DNA of 64,000 bases from Candidimonas sp. SYP-B2681 (GTDB lineage Bacteria > Pseudomonadota > Gammaproteobacteria > Burkholderiales > Burkholderiaceae_B): NCBI RefSeq assembly GCF_003971065.1, contig NZ_RYDV01000001.1, positions 496,001 through 560,000 of the forward strand, written 5' to 3'. Positions within the stretch are counted from its first letter, which is position 1. Every line of letters starts with the position of its first letter. Positions 29,983 through 40,229 of the stretch are shown in pieces. The position numbers were made by a program, and so were the translations under genes. The notes under the pieces are model-generated. The model was not told the DNA's origin and ran no database searches. It saw nothing but the letters and a program-made list of their open reading frames with translations.

Positions 29983-31338
29983 GTGTCAAAATTCGGGCCT
30001 GAATCTTTGGATACCCGAATAATGACGTTAGAACTGTTTGACATAGAGTCCCTTGATCTTGAAGCGCGCGGCGTTGCGCGTCGCGACGGCAAGGTTGTAT
30101 TTGTGGAAGGGGCCTTACCTGGCGAGAAAGTGATGGCCAGTGTTGTCAAGCGAAAGTCTTCGTTCGATACAGCACGACTTGAACGTATCGTCAAACCATC
30201 ATCGCAACGTGTCGAGCCAGCCTGTCCTTACTTCGGCGTGTGTGGTGGTTGCGCTATGCAACATCTCGATGCGGCGGCGCAGGTAGCCATCAAGCAAAGG
30301 GTACTGGAAGACTCACTCTGGCATATAGGCCGCCTGCGGCCTGCCATGGTGCTGGCGCCTTTGCATGGGCCTACCTGGGGCTACCGCTACCGTGCTCGTC
30401 TGTCGGTACGTGCAGTCAGAAAGAAAGGCGGTGTGCTGGTCGGCTTTCGCGAGCGACGGGGCAGCTATGTCGCCGATATGAAGCAATGCCTGGTCTTGCC
30501 GCGCCATGTATCAGATATGCTGCTGCCCTTACGCGCACTAATCGGTGCTTTAGCCCAACCTGAGCGAATTCCCCAAATAGAAGTCGCCGTAGGCGATACC
30601 ACGACGGTATTGTTGCTGCGCCATCTCGAAGCCTTGACTGATAACGATATTCGATTGCTGCGCGAGTTTGGCGAACAATATAACGTGACGTGGTGGCTAC
30701 AATCAAAAGGCCCCGAAACGGTTCATCCCCTGCAACCTTCCGATGTCGATAAGCTGGCCTATTCCTTGCCCGAGTTCGGTCTGCGCATGCCTTATCGTCC
30801 GACCGATTTCACTCAGGTCAATCATCCTATTAATCGGGTGCTCATCTCTAAAGCCTTGACTCTGCTCGACGTGCAAGCTTCCGACCGTGTCGCCGACCTT
30901 TTTTGTGGCCTGGGTAACTTCACCTTGCCGCTGGCCACACGGGCCAGCAACGTTGTAGGAATAGAAGGTAGTGCAGCCCTTACTGAACGTGCGCTGGAAG
31001 CAGCCCGTCAACATGGTCTGGACCAGCGCACGAGCTTCACCACCTTGAATCTTTTTGAGGTCGACGTACAGTGGTTGCGCGACCTGGGGTATTTTGATCG
31101 TATTCTTATCGACCCCCCTCGGGAAGGCGCCGAAGCCGTCGCACGTGCATTGGCAGCATTAGGGCCTGCCGAGCGTCCAAAGCGTATTGTGTATGTATCG
31201 TGCAGCCCGGCGACGCTGGCGCGTGATTCCGGAATCTTGGTGCACGAAGGCGGCTATCGTATGCGTAGTGCGGGTGTCGTCAATATGTTTCCCCATACCG
31301 GGCACGTTGAATCGATCGCGGTATTCGATGCTGCGTAG
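29983..31338 (+). CDS. rlmD: 23S rRNA (uracil(1939)-C5)-methyltransferase RlmD
   Basis: The 451-residue protein (GTG 29983; ATG 30022 is an alternative) has an N-terminal TRAM domain (about 15-70). An iron-sulfur cluster region [14 protein letters not shown] follows, with a later Cys near residue 168. The C-terminal SAM methyltransferase domain has [22 protein letters not shown] and the catalytic Cys in [12 protein letters not shown] near residue 407. It methylates U1939 of 23S rRNA. It is convergent with argH. Confidence 0.95.
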   Translation: MSKFGPESLDTRIMTLELFDIESLDLEARGVARRDGKVVFVEGALPGEKVMASVVKRKSSFDTARLERIVKPSSQRVEPACPYFGVCGGCAMQHLDAAAQVAIKQRVLEDSLWHIGRLRPAMVLAPLHGPTWGYRYRARLSVRAVRKKGGVLVGFRERRGSYVADMKQCLVLPRHVSDMLLPLRALIGALAQPERIPQIEVAVGDTTTVLLLRHLEALTDNDIRLLREFGEQYNVTWWLQSKGPETVHPLQPSDVDKLAYSLPEFGLRMPYRPTDFTQVNHPINRVLISKALTLLDVQASDRVADLFCGLGNFTLPLATRASNVVGIEGSAALTERALEAARQHGLDQRTSFTTLNLFEVDVQWLRDLGYFDRILIDPPREGAEAVARALAALGPAERPKRIVYVSCSPATLARDSGILVHEGGYRMRSAGVVNMFPHTGHVESIAVFDAA

Positions 31339-31359
31339 CCAGGGCATTATTGATGATCA

Positions 31360-31390
31360 GCCGGCGTCGATCGCTGCGATCGGCGCCGGC
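31360..31390. terminator. long hairpin between convergent rlmD and argH
   Basis: Arms at 31360-31373 and 31377-31390 form a 14-bp stem with one mismatch (T-G in one RNA strand) and a 3-nt CTG loop. It follows the rlmD stop by 21 bp and the argH stop by 11 bp. No U-run follows on either strand, so it may end transcripts with help from Rho or protect mRNA 3' ends. Confidence 0.5.
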
Positions 31391-31401
31391 AGCCAAGCCG
31401 C

Positions 31402-32826
31402 TTATGAAGAGCTGGTTTCGGCGACGATCCGTTCTGCTTCTTGTTTGACGCGTGCAGGTGCCGTACCGCCAACATGATTGCGGGAGGCAACCGAGCCTTC
31501 AAGCGTCAGGACGCTGTAAATGTCTTGCTCGATCAGCGCGTGAAACTTTTGTAAGTCGTCCAGGGGAAGGTCAGCGAGGTCGCAGCCACGCTGTTCGCAT
31601 TCGCGCACAGCGTGCGCCACGGTTTCGTGCGCATCTCGAAAAGGGACACCTTTTTTGACTAAGTAGTCAGCCAAGTCGGTGGCTGTGGCAAAGCCTTGTA
31701 GCGCGGCAGCGCGCATAGCGTCAGCCTTGACGCGTATGCCGCCTATCATGTCGACAAAGATGGTAAGCGTGTCGCGTATGGTGTCCGCCGAATCGAACAG
31801 CCCTTCTTTATCTTCCTGATTGTCTTTATTGTAGGCTAGGGGTTGACCTTTCATCAGGGTAAGCAGCGCGATCAGATGCCCATTGACGCGACCCGTTTTT
31901 CCGCGCGCCAATTCCGGGACGTCGGGATTTTTCTTCTGCGGCATGATGGAGCTGCCGGTGCAAAATCGGTCGGCCAGGTCAATGAAGCCAATACGAGGGC
32001 TCATCCATAGCACCAGTTCTTCTGACAGGCGCGAAATATGGGTCATGATAAGCGCCGCGGCAGCACAAAATTCGATAGCAAAATCGCGATCGGACACCGC
32101 GTCGAGCGAATTACGGCATACCTGGTCAAAGCCCAGAGTGCGCGCGACCCGTTCCCGGTCGATAGGGTAGGAGGTTCCCGCGAGTGCAGCGGCACCTAGC
32201 GGTAGGCGGTTCACGCGCTTGCGGCAGTCGGCCAGACGCTCGGCATCGCGTCCGAACATCTCGGCGTACGCCAGCAGATGGTGCCCGAAAGTAACCGGCT
32301 GGGCGACTTGCAAATGGGTAAAGCCTGGCAGGATGGTATCGGTGTGTTGCAAGGCCAGGGACGCCAGTTTGTGCCGCAGCTGTCTCAGGAGATCGATCGC
32401 AATGTCGATTTCGTTGCGAACCCACAAGCGGATATCGGTCGCCACTTGGTCATTGCGTGAGCGCCCGGTGTGGAGGCGTTTACCTGCGTCGCCAATTAAT
32501 TCGACCAAACGCTTTTCGATATTCAGGTGTACGTCTTCCAGATCGACAGACCATGTAAACTGGCCAGCATGTATTTCTTCGAGAATTTGGGCCATTCCGC
32601 GCTCGATGGCCGCCTTGTCGTCAGTGCTGATAATTCCTATGGATTCAAGCATGTCGGCATGCGCGAGGGATCCCTGAATGTCGAAATCGGCCAGCCGCTG
32701 GTCAAAGCTGACCGACGCCGTATAGCGCTTGACAAGATCGGAGACGGGCTCGGAAAAACGGGCAGACCACGCTTGGGCCTTGTTTGCGAACTGATTTTGC
32801 AGATTGGAAGAGGTATTTTTTGGCAT
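31402..32826 (-). CDS. argH: argininosuccinate lyase
   Basis: The 474-residue protein is of normal length for ArgH. The fumarase/aspartase superfamily signature [12 protein letters not shown] lies near residue 288, the [14 protein letters not shown] segment near 118, and [22 protein letters not shown] near 172, here cited by its core THLQVAQP. It cleaves argininosuccinate to arginine and fumarate, the last step of arginine synthesis. It starts at 32826, divergent from the mechanosensitive channel gene. Confidence 0.97.
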   Translation of the reverse strand: MPKNTSSNLQNQFANKAQAWSARFSEPVSDLVKRYTASVSFDQRLADFDIQGSLAHADMLESIGIISTDDKAAIERGMAQILEEIHAGQFTWSVDLEDVHLNIEKRLVELIGDAGKRLHTGRSRNDQVATDIRLWVRNEIDIAIDLLRQLRHKLASLALQHTDTILPGFTHLQVAQPVTFGHHLLAYAEMFGRDAERLADCRKRVNRLPLGAAALAGTSYPIDRERVARTLGFDQVCRNSLDAVSDRDFAIEFCAAAALIMTHISRLSEELVLWMSPRIGFIDLADRFCTGSSIMPQKKNPDVPELARGKTGRVNGHLIALLTLMKGQPLAYNKDNQEDKEGLFDSADTIRDTLTIFVDMIGGIRVKADAMRAAALQGFATATDLADYLVKKGVPFRDAHETVAHAVRECEQRGCDLADLPLDDLQKFHALIEQDIYSVLTLEGSVASRNHVGGTAPARVKQEAERIVAETSSS

Positions 32827-32884
32827 AGTGGCAAGATTATAAGGGACGGCGCGATCGGCTTGAAGGCCATAATCCAGATTCGTC

Positions 32885-32912
32885 GTAACAGGATAAGCAG
32901 TTACGGTATATT
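32885..32912 (+). promoter_or_regulatory. candidate promoter for mechanosensitive channel gene
   Basis: GTAACA (32885-32890), a 16-bp spacer and TATATT (32907-32912) form a reasonable sigma-70-like pair about 80 bp before the ATG at 32994. Confidence 0.3.
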
Positions 32913-32993
32913 AGAGGGCTTTTTCACTGGGCGCATGCGTGAGCCTTGCCGCAGCTCGCAACAGCGCTGAACAACACGAGATATCAGGCAGTA

Positions 32994-34612
<1,619 letters not shown>

Positions 34613-34624
34613 GGTCCACCTGAA

Positions 34625-34658
34625 CCGGCCGAAACCCGCTAGCCGGCTTTTGTTTTTT
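34625..34658 (+). terminator. Rho-independent terminator of P-II gene
   Basis: CCGGC (34625-34629) pairs with GCCGG (34642-34646), followed by TTTTGTTTTTT. The hairpin begins 12 bp after the stop codon. Confidence 0.7.
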
Positions 34659-34709
34659 CACTATTTCCGCGCGCGCTTGCTGCTGTGTCTAGGGCGTAGA
34701 GGTCTATAT

Positions 34710-36335
34710 ATGAAGCTATTCAACTGGGATAATCCTTATCGCACCGAGCGCACTCCGCTTTTTGCTCGCAACGTCGTATCAACCTCTCATCCTCTGGCTG
34801 CGCAAGCAGGGTTGCGCATGTTGCTCAAGGGCGGCAACGCCATTGACGCCGCCATTGCTGCTGCGGCGACTATCGTACTGGTAGAACCTGTATCCTGTGG
34901 GTTGGGCGGTGATTGTTTCGCGATACTTTGGGATGGCAAACAGCTTCAGGGACTGAATTCTTCCGGTGTGGCGCCAGCCGCCTGGAATGTCGAATATTTC
35001 AAACGGAAATATGGTGTCAACGCTGATGGTCTTGCCAAAATGCCACTGCGTGGCTGGGACACGGTAACGGTCCCTGGCGTCGTGGCCGGTTGGGCCTGCC
35101 TGCACGAGCGTTACGGCAAACTGCCTTTCGAATCATTGTTCGAGCCTGCAATTGAAATCGCCGAACGCGGCTTCAGCGTTCCGCCCGTCGTACATCGGAA
35201 ATGGGTAGCGGCAGCAGCTGAACTCAAAGATCAGCCGGGCTTCGCCCAGGCATTCATGCCCGAGGGCCGGGCGCCGCATATTGGTGAGTTGTTCTCGTTG
35301 CCTGATGCGGCTCGAACACTGAAACGTATCGCCCAGAGCAAAGGCCGGGATTTTTACGAAGGCGAATTGGCCCAAAAAATCGCTGCATTCAGCCAGAGTT
35401 GCGGCGCGGCCATGACGCTGGATGATTTACGCAACTACCAACCTCAGTGGGTTACTCCGATCTCGAAAGAGTATCGAGGTTATGAACTGCATGAAATTCC
35501 TCCGAATGGGCAAGGAATCGCTGCCCAGATGGCTCTGGGTATCTTGCAAAACTTCGACGTTGCCGATTTGCCTGTAGATTCCACTGAATCTCAGCATCTC
35601 CAAATCGAAGCGATGAAGCTTGCGTTTGCCGATTTATACCGCTATGCGTCTGATCCGCGCAGTATGGAAGTGACCCCCGAGCAAATGCTCGACGACGGCT
35701 ATCTGGCCAGCCGCGCTCGGTTAATCGATCGAAACCGTGCTACGCAATTTGGTCCGGGCCGTCCCGCGTCGGGTGGCACCATTTATCTGACGGCGGCCGA
35801 TGAAAGCGGAATGATGGTGTCGTTTATTCAGTCCAATTACATGGGCTTCGGTTCCGGCGTGGTTGTGCCCGACACAGGAATCAGCTTGCAAAATAGGGGG
35901 TATGGATTCTCGATGGATCCGGCGTCGCCCAATGTGGTCGAAGGCGGTAAACGGCCATTCCATACCATTATCCCTGGCTTCCTCACTCGCGACGGTGCGC
36001 CTGTAATGAGCTTTGGCGTCATGGGCGGCGATATGCAACCTCAAGGGCATCTGCAAACCGTGGTACGCATGCTTGATTACGATCAACAGCCCCAGGCGGC
36101 TTGCTGTGCTCCGCGCTGGAAGCTAAACAGGGACTTTACGCTCGATCTGGAAACAGGTATCAGCGAAGCGGTGACCCTGGGCCTGCAAGCGAAAGGGCAT
36201 ATTCTTAAAGCGGTACATGATCCTTATATGGATTTCGGCGCCGGTCAATTCATTTGTCGTTTATCGGATGATCCGGCCCGTGGTTATGTGGCCGCCAGCG
36301 ACAGTCGCCGAGACGGGCAGGCAGTCGGTTTTTAG
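34710..36335 (+). CDS. gamma-glutamyltransferase family protein
   Basis: From the ATG at 34710 the protein is 541 residues, an Ntn-hydrolase of the GGT family. The N-terminal part has the GGNAIDAAIAAAA and SCGLGGDCFA segments. The predicted autoprocessing Thr lies near residue 357 in the GGTIYLTAAD segment, followed by FGSGVVVPDTGI. No signal peptide is seen, so unlike E. coli Ggt it should stay cytoplasmic. It resembles the YwrD-like or acylase-like branch of the family, so the true substrate is uncertain. yaeQ follows after 24 bp. Confidence 0.88.
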   Translation: MKLFNWDNPYRTERTPLFARNVVSTSHPLAAQAGLRMLLKGGNAIDAAIAAAATIVLVEPVSCGLGGDCFAILWDGKQLQGLNSSGVAPAAWNVEYFKRKYGVNADGLAKMPLRGWDTVTVPGVVAGWACLHERYGKLPFESLFEPAIEIAERGFSVPPVVHRKWVAAAAELKDQPGFAQAFMPEGRAPHIGELFSLPDAARTLKRIAQSKGRDFYEGELAQKIAAFSQSCGAAMTLDDLRNYQPQWVTPISKEYRGYELHEIPPNGQGIAAQMALGILQNFDVADLPVDSTESQHLQIEAMKLAFADLYRYASDPRSMEVTPEQMLDDGYLASRARLIDRNRATQFGPGRPASGGTIYLTAADESGMMVSFIQSNYMGFGSGVVVPDTGISLQNRGYGFSMDPASPNVVEGGKRPFHTIIPGFLTRDGAPVMSFGVMGGDMQPQGHLQTVVRMLDYDQQPQAACCAPRWKLNRDFTLDLETGISEAVTLGLQAKGHILKAVHDPYMDFGAGQFICRLSDDPARGYVAASDSRRDGQAVGF

Positions 36336-36359
36336 TTGAAGCAGTTGTAAAGGTTATGT

Positions 36360-36896
36360 ATGGCATTACGAGCCACGATTTTCAAGCTGGAATTGCACGT
36401 GGCCGATATGGTCCGCGGCTACTACGATAGTCACAGCCTGACTTTGGCACGCCATCCTTCGGAAACCGAGGAACGCATGATGCTCAGGGTGCTGGCGTTC
36501 GCCCTGTATGCCACCGAGGGCTTGGCATTCACGCGGGGGCTTAGCACCACTGACGAGCCGTCGCTTTGGGAAAAGGATCTGACCGGTACGATTTTGAACT
36601 GGATCGAACTTGGCCATCCCGATGAGCGTCGCATATTGCAGGCAAGCGGCAAGTCGGAACGCGTCGTAGTGTTCTGCTATGGCGGCCATGCCAGTCAGGT
36701 TTGGTGGCAGGGGGTGCAGAGTGCCTTGGCTCGTGTGCAAAATTTGAGTATTCTGTCTGTGAGTCCGGCGCAGGTTCAGGCTCTCGCGCAATTGACAAAG
36801 CGAAACATGATTTTGCATGTAACCATCGAAGAAGGCACGGCTTTGGTGTCGTCTACGGACGACAGCGTGCCTGTCGAGATTGCGGTGTGGCGTTAA
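36360..36896 (+). CDS. yaeQ: YaeQ family protein
   Basis: The 178-residue protein begins with the YaeQ pattern (ATIFKLELHVADMVRGYY) and contains HPSETEERMMLRVLAFALYA and GHPDERRI. YaeQ has a PD-(D/E)XK nuclease-like fold; acidic and Lys residues lie near residues 88-107. Its biological role is not established. It ends 42 bp from the convergent ubiC. Confidence 0.93.
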   Translation: MALRATIFKLELHVADMVRGYYDSHSLTLARHPSETEERMMLRVLAFALYATEGLAFTRGLSTTDEPSLWEKDLTGTILNWIELGHPDERRILQASGKSERVVVFCYGGHASQVWWQGVQSALARVQNLSILSVSPAQVQALAQLTKRNMILHVTIEEGTALVSSTDDSVPVEIAVWR

Positions 36897-36937
36897 AAAA
36901 ATCGGCTGGCATGCTATGTAATGGTATGATGCCGACC

Positions 36938-37534
36938 CTAAAGCTCTTTCAAGCGCAGGCCCTGATCATAGGCTGATTTGGCTGCCAAAGCCCAGAAATC
37001 CGGTAAAAAACATTCGGCAACCAGCAACGGTTGACCTTGTCGCCAGAAAACGGAGCATCGGGCCAACATACCATTCGCGGGCGGGCATTCTTTACCCAGC
37101 AGGCTTCGTGCCGATCGGTATATAGGATGCTGATCGGTCAGGCGGCAGGCGAAAAAGACTGAACGCGTAATCTGAGGGTTGTGATAAAGCATATCAGCGA
37201 GGGGCCGGGTGCGCAGCCGACGCATTCCTTGCCACAAGCCATGCGAGGCATCCAGAGGTGTGAAGCTTCTGGCAAATACACTGATCGTGCCGTTGATCGA
37301 CATGACAATTTCACGCGTCCACACGGGTGAACGTGCGTTGCGCTTGAGCATCCATGCTTCCGACTGGTGCAGACCTTGTGCCTGCTCTCGGACCACGCGC
37401 AATTGCACATCGCCTATGGTGCGTAGTCCGGAAGTTAATGCACCTGGACGAAACAACCAGTACTTTTGTTGCCGGCTAAATGAAGGTGAGGGCGATGCCA
37501 GCCAGTCGCTGTAATAAGGCGGGAAGAGTTCCAT
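36938..37534 (-). CDS. ubiC: chorismate lyase (chorismate--pyruvate lyase)
   Basis: The 198-residue protein is in the size range of UbiC. Recognisable elements are [18 protein letters not shown] near residue 60, the basic RSFTPL region, and the C-terminal [22 protein letters not shown] segment, here summarised as ARCSVF followed by LLVAECFLP. UbiC converts chorismate to 4-hydroxybenzoate and pyruvate, the first step of ubiquinone synthesis. ubiA is not adjacent. It is divergent from the pseudouridine synthase gene. Confidence 0.87.
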   Translation of the reverse strand: MELFPPYYSDWLASPSPSFSRQQKYWLFRPGALTSGLRTIGDVQLRVVREQAQGLHQSEAWMLKRNARSPVWTREIVMSINGTISVFARSFTPLDASHGLWQGMRRLRTRPLADMLYHNPQITRSVFFACRLTDQHPIYRSARSLLGKECPPANGMLARCSVFWRQGQPLLVAECFLPDFWALAAKSAYDQGLRLKEL

Positions 37535-37570
37535 AAACTATATTATCGCCAAAGTCTTAAAATACCGCTC

Positions 37571-38305
37571 ATGGAAAAAATACGAATTTCAAAACTAATG
37601 GCCGAACAAGGTCTTTGTTCACGCCGCGAGGCCGATGCTTATATCGAACGCGGCTGGGTCAGAGTGGATGGCGTTGTTGTGTCGGAGCTTGGCAGCAAAG
37701 CCTGGCCTGACCAGAAAATCACACTCGAAAAACAGGCTCAGCGCCGCCAGACAGGGCGTGTCACGATATTGCTGAACAAACCGGTGGGCTATGTGTCTGG
37801 CCAGGCCGAACAGGGCTATCGCCCGGCCGCATCGCTCATCACTGCGGCATCTCAATACCGAGTCGACAAATCGCCCTTGCGTTTCGATCCAGCGCATTTG
37901 CGTGGCTTGGCCCCGGCTGGACGCCTGGATATCGACTCCCAGGGCTTGCTGGTGCTGACCCAAGACGGACGAATTGCTCGGCAGCTTATAAGTGACGATT
38001 CCGAGATCGAAAAAGAATACCTGGTGCGAGTCCACGGCAAGATCGGTGGCAATGGTCTTGCCATGCTGAATCATGGTTTGTCGCTTGACGGTCAGCAACT
38101 GCGGCCTGCCCACGTCACATGGCAAAATGAAGATCAGTTGCGGTTTATCCTTCAAGAAGGCAAAAAGCGCCAGATCCGCCGGATGTGTGAGCAGGTTGGC
38201 CTTAAGGTGATAGGGCTTAAACGAGTTCGCATTGGCCGGATCGTCTTGGGCGATTTGCCTCCCGGACAATGGCGCTACCTCAAAGACGCCGAAAAATTCC
38301 TGTAG
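37571..38305 (+). CDS. RsuA-family pseudouridine synthase, RluF-like
   Basis: The 244-residue protein has an S4 RNA-binding domain (about 5-50, [20 protein letters not shown]) and a pseudouridine synthase domain. The catalytic Asp lies in [14 protein letters not shown] near residue 119, and [10 protein letters not shown] lies near residue 197. GRLD followed by DSQGL favours RluF/RluE over RsuA. The target uridine, probably in 23S rRNA, is inferred. It is convergent with rlmJ. Confidence 0.88.
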   Translation: MEKIRISKLMAEQGLCSRREADAYIERGWVRVDGVVVSELGSKAWPDQKITLEKQAQRRQTGRVTILLNKPVGYVSGQAEQGYRPAASLITAASQYRVDKSPLRFDPAHLRGLAPAGRLDIDSQGLLVLTQDGRIARQLISDDSEIEKEYLVRVHGKIGGNGLAMLNHGLSLDGQQLRPAHVTWQNEDQLRFILQEGKKRQIRRMCEQVGLKVIGLKRVRIGRIVLGDLPPGQWRYLKDAEKFL

Positions 38306-38310
38306 CCTTG

Positions 38311-39165
38311 TCAGTTGCCGTGCTGGTTCAGGGTGAAGTCGGCTCGGTCATCGACCGCCAGTTTGTCTCGTAGCCATGGCAACGTGCGCGCCAGTTCTGC
38401 CTGCAGCGTCCACGGCGGGTTAACGACGAACATGCCGCTGCCATGCAAGCCGAATCCATCGATGGCCGGCTTACGTACGGTCAGGGTGGCATGCACCCAT
38501 GGCGTTTTCAGACGTTCCAGCGAACGTGCAAGCTCTTGGGCCTCTAGCCGTTGCACCAAGGGATACCAGACCGCAAAACAACCCGTGGCAAATCGCTTCA
38601 AGCCTTCGTTTACTGCCTGCAGGGTTCTTCGGTAATCTTGCTTGTCTTCATAAGATGGGTCAATGATCACAACGCCTCGACGGCTGGGTGGCGGCAGCTG
38701 CGACTTCAAGCCTTCGAAGCCGTCTGCCTGATATATCGTCGTTTGCCGCAGTGCAGCACGACCCTGCTCGGATAAGTTGTGCTTCAGTATTTCTACTTCC
38801 GAAGGATGCATCTCAAACAGCCGCAGCCGATCGCGATCGCGTAATGCACGCAGCGCAAGCCAGGGTGAGCCGGGATAGAAATTGGCTACGCCATCGGGAT
38901 TGAAGGCTTGAACCTCTTCGAGATACCGCTCTATCATTGCTGGCATGGATTCGGCGCCCAGCAGGCGGTCCAATCCGTCAACGTACTCGCCATTGGTCAG
39001 GGCCCACTCGCTTTGCAGATCGTATAGTCCGGCACCCGCATGGGTGTCGATTACCCAATACGGGGCATCCTTTCGATTCAGATAATCCAGAATGTGGACG
39101 AATATGGAGTGCTTTAAAACATCGGCATGATTGCCGGCATGGAAAGCGTGTCGGTAACTGAACAA
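38311..39165 (-). CDS. rlmJ: 23S rRNA (adenine(2030)-N6)-methyltransferase RlmJ
   Basis: The frame is open to 39255, but the family N-terminus (FSYRHAFHAGNHADVLKH) begins at a TTG at 39165 with GAGGAA about eight bases upstream. This gives 284 residues, close to E. coli RlmJ. The SAM-binding region has DTHAGAGLYDL. The catalytic motif reads IDPSYEDK, where the usual form is DPPYE. RlmJ methylates A2030 of 23S rRNA. It ends 5 bp from the convergent pseudouridine synthase gene. Confidence 0.9.
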   Translation of the reverse strand: MFSYRHAFHAGNHADVLKHSIFVHILDYLNRKDAPYWVIDTHAGAGLYDLQSEWALTNGEYVDGLDRLLGAESMPAMIERYLEEVQAFNPDGVANFYPGSPWLALRALRDRDRLRLFEMHPSEVEILKHNLSEQGRAALRQTTIYQADGFEGLKSQLPPPSRRGVVIIDPSYEDKQDYRRTLQAVNEGLKRFATGCFAVWYPLVQRLEAQELARSLERLKTPWVHATLTVRKPAIDGFGLHGSGMFVVNPPWTLQAELARTLPWLRDKLAVDDRADFTLNQHGN

Positions 39166-39255
39166 GAAGTTTTTCCTCGAGGTGCAGACTGCCGCATCGT
39201 CGGATAGCGGGATCGCAGGATTTAGGATTGTCAAGAATGCGTCGTGACGACGCAA

Positions 39256-40014
39256 TCAGATAAAATAAGCAGGTGAGATGGTTTGGATTTCGTCAGTCAC
39301 AATAGCGTTGCAGCCCCAGTCCAGAAGCTCTCGAGCACGGGCGGGATCATTGACGGTCCAGATAGCCAGAGTGTAGCCCGCCTTGCGTATCGACCTGACC
39401 AAATGCAGTGTGGCGTACTTATGATTTAGATTCAAACCTGTGCAACCCAATCGTTCGGCACGGCGTTGCCAATCAACAGGCACTTCTTTTTCAATAAGTA
39501 GAGCACGGGGCAGCTCTGGCGCTTCTTCCATGGCCGCCTGCAAAGCCATTTCAGAAAACGAAGATAGCAAAGGCGGGATCTCGGCGTTGGCCCAAAGCCG
39601 CTGAGCCAGGCGGGCAATCTGTTTCCCGGTTTCCATTTCCGTTCCGGTCGACGGCTTGATTTCGATATTGCTGAGAATACCGTTCGCCTGCGTATAAGCC
39701 GCAATCGAATGCAATGTTGGAATCGGTTCGCCGGCATAATCGCGCGAATGCCAAGAACCGAAATCGAGTTGCGCCAATTCTACAAACATTTTTTCAGCGG
39801 CCGAGCCGGTTCCGCTTGACGTCCTATCGACCGAGTCGTCGTGTAAAAGTATCGCTATGTTGTCCTTGCTGAGCTTAACGTCGTATTCCATCATGGTGAA
39901 ACCATGCTGGGCACCAAAGCGCATCGATGACAACGTGTTTTCCGGTGCCTGACGGCCTGCGCCGCGATGAGCGATCAGTTTCGGATAGGGCCAATGGGGA
40001 CAAGGATCAAGCAT
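39256..40014 (-). CDS. ugpQ: glycerophosphodiester phosphodiesterase
   Basis: The 252-residue TIM-barrel protein carries the GDPD motifs HRGAGRQAPENTLSS (about 16-30), MEYDVKLSKD, LHDDSVDRTSSG with its His-Asp pair, and NIEIKP near residue 117. The C-terminal WTVND motif is present. No signal peptide is seen, so this is the cytoplasmic UgpQ type, hydrolysing glycerophosphodiesters to glycerol-3-phosphate. It lies upstream of rlmJ on the same strand. Confidence 0.93.
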   Translation of the reverse strand: MLDPCPHWPYPKLIAHRGAGRQAPENTLSSMRFGAQHGFTMMEYDVKLSKDNIAILLHDDSVDRTSSGTGSAAEKMFVELAQLDFGSWHSRDYAGEPIPTLHSIAAYTQANGILSNIEIKPSTGTEMETGKQIARLAQRLWANAEIPPLLSSFSEMALQAAMEEAPELPRALLIEKEVPVDWQRRAERLGCTGLNLNHKYATLHLVRSIRKAGYTLAIWTVNDPARARELLDWGCNAIVTDEIQTISPAYFI

Positions 40015-40157
40015 CTTTGGTAATCCGGTAATGAATGCAGCGATATAAAGAATGCGATTAGTTTATCGCCAGTTGCGTGAATTGCACTGCTAACTAGGGC
40101 AAAGGTGATGGTAAACTGAACAAAATTTTAGTGTTCTACTCGGGTTTTCGTAATCAT

Positions 40158-40179
40158 GGCGATTTTGGTCGCCTTTTTT
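40158..40179 (+). terminator. orphan intrinsic terminator upstream of ppiD
   Basis: GGCGA (40158-40162), loop TTTTGG and TCGCC (40169-40173) are followed by six T residues. It points in the plus direction, 50 bp before ppiD, yet no plus-strand gene ends nearby; the gene to the left (ugpQ) runs on the minus strand. It may end a short RNA made from 40015-40157, or be the remains of an upstream gene's terminator (in relatives hupB often precedes ppiD). Confidence 0.6.
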
Positions 40180-40229
40180 GATGTAACCGTCGCGCACGAC
40201 CTTATAGGCTGCGTGTCAGTGGGTGATAA

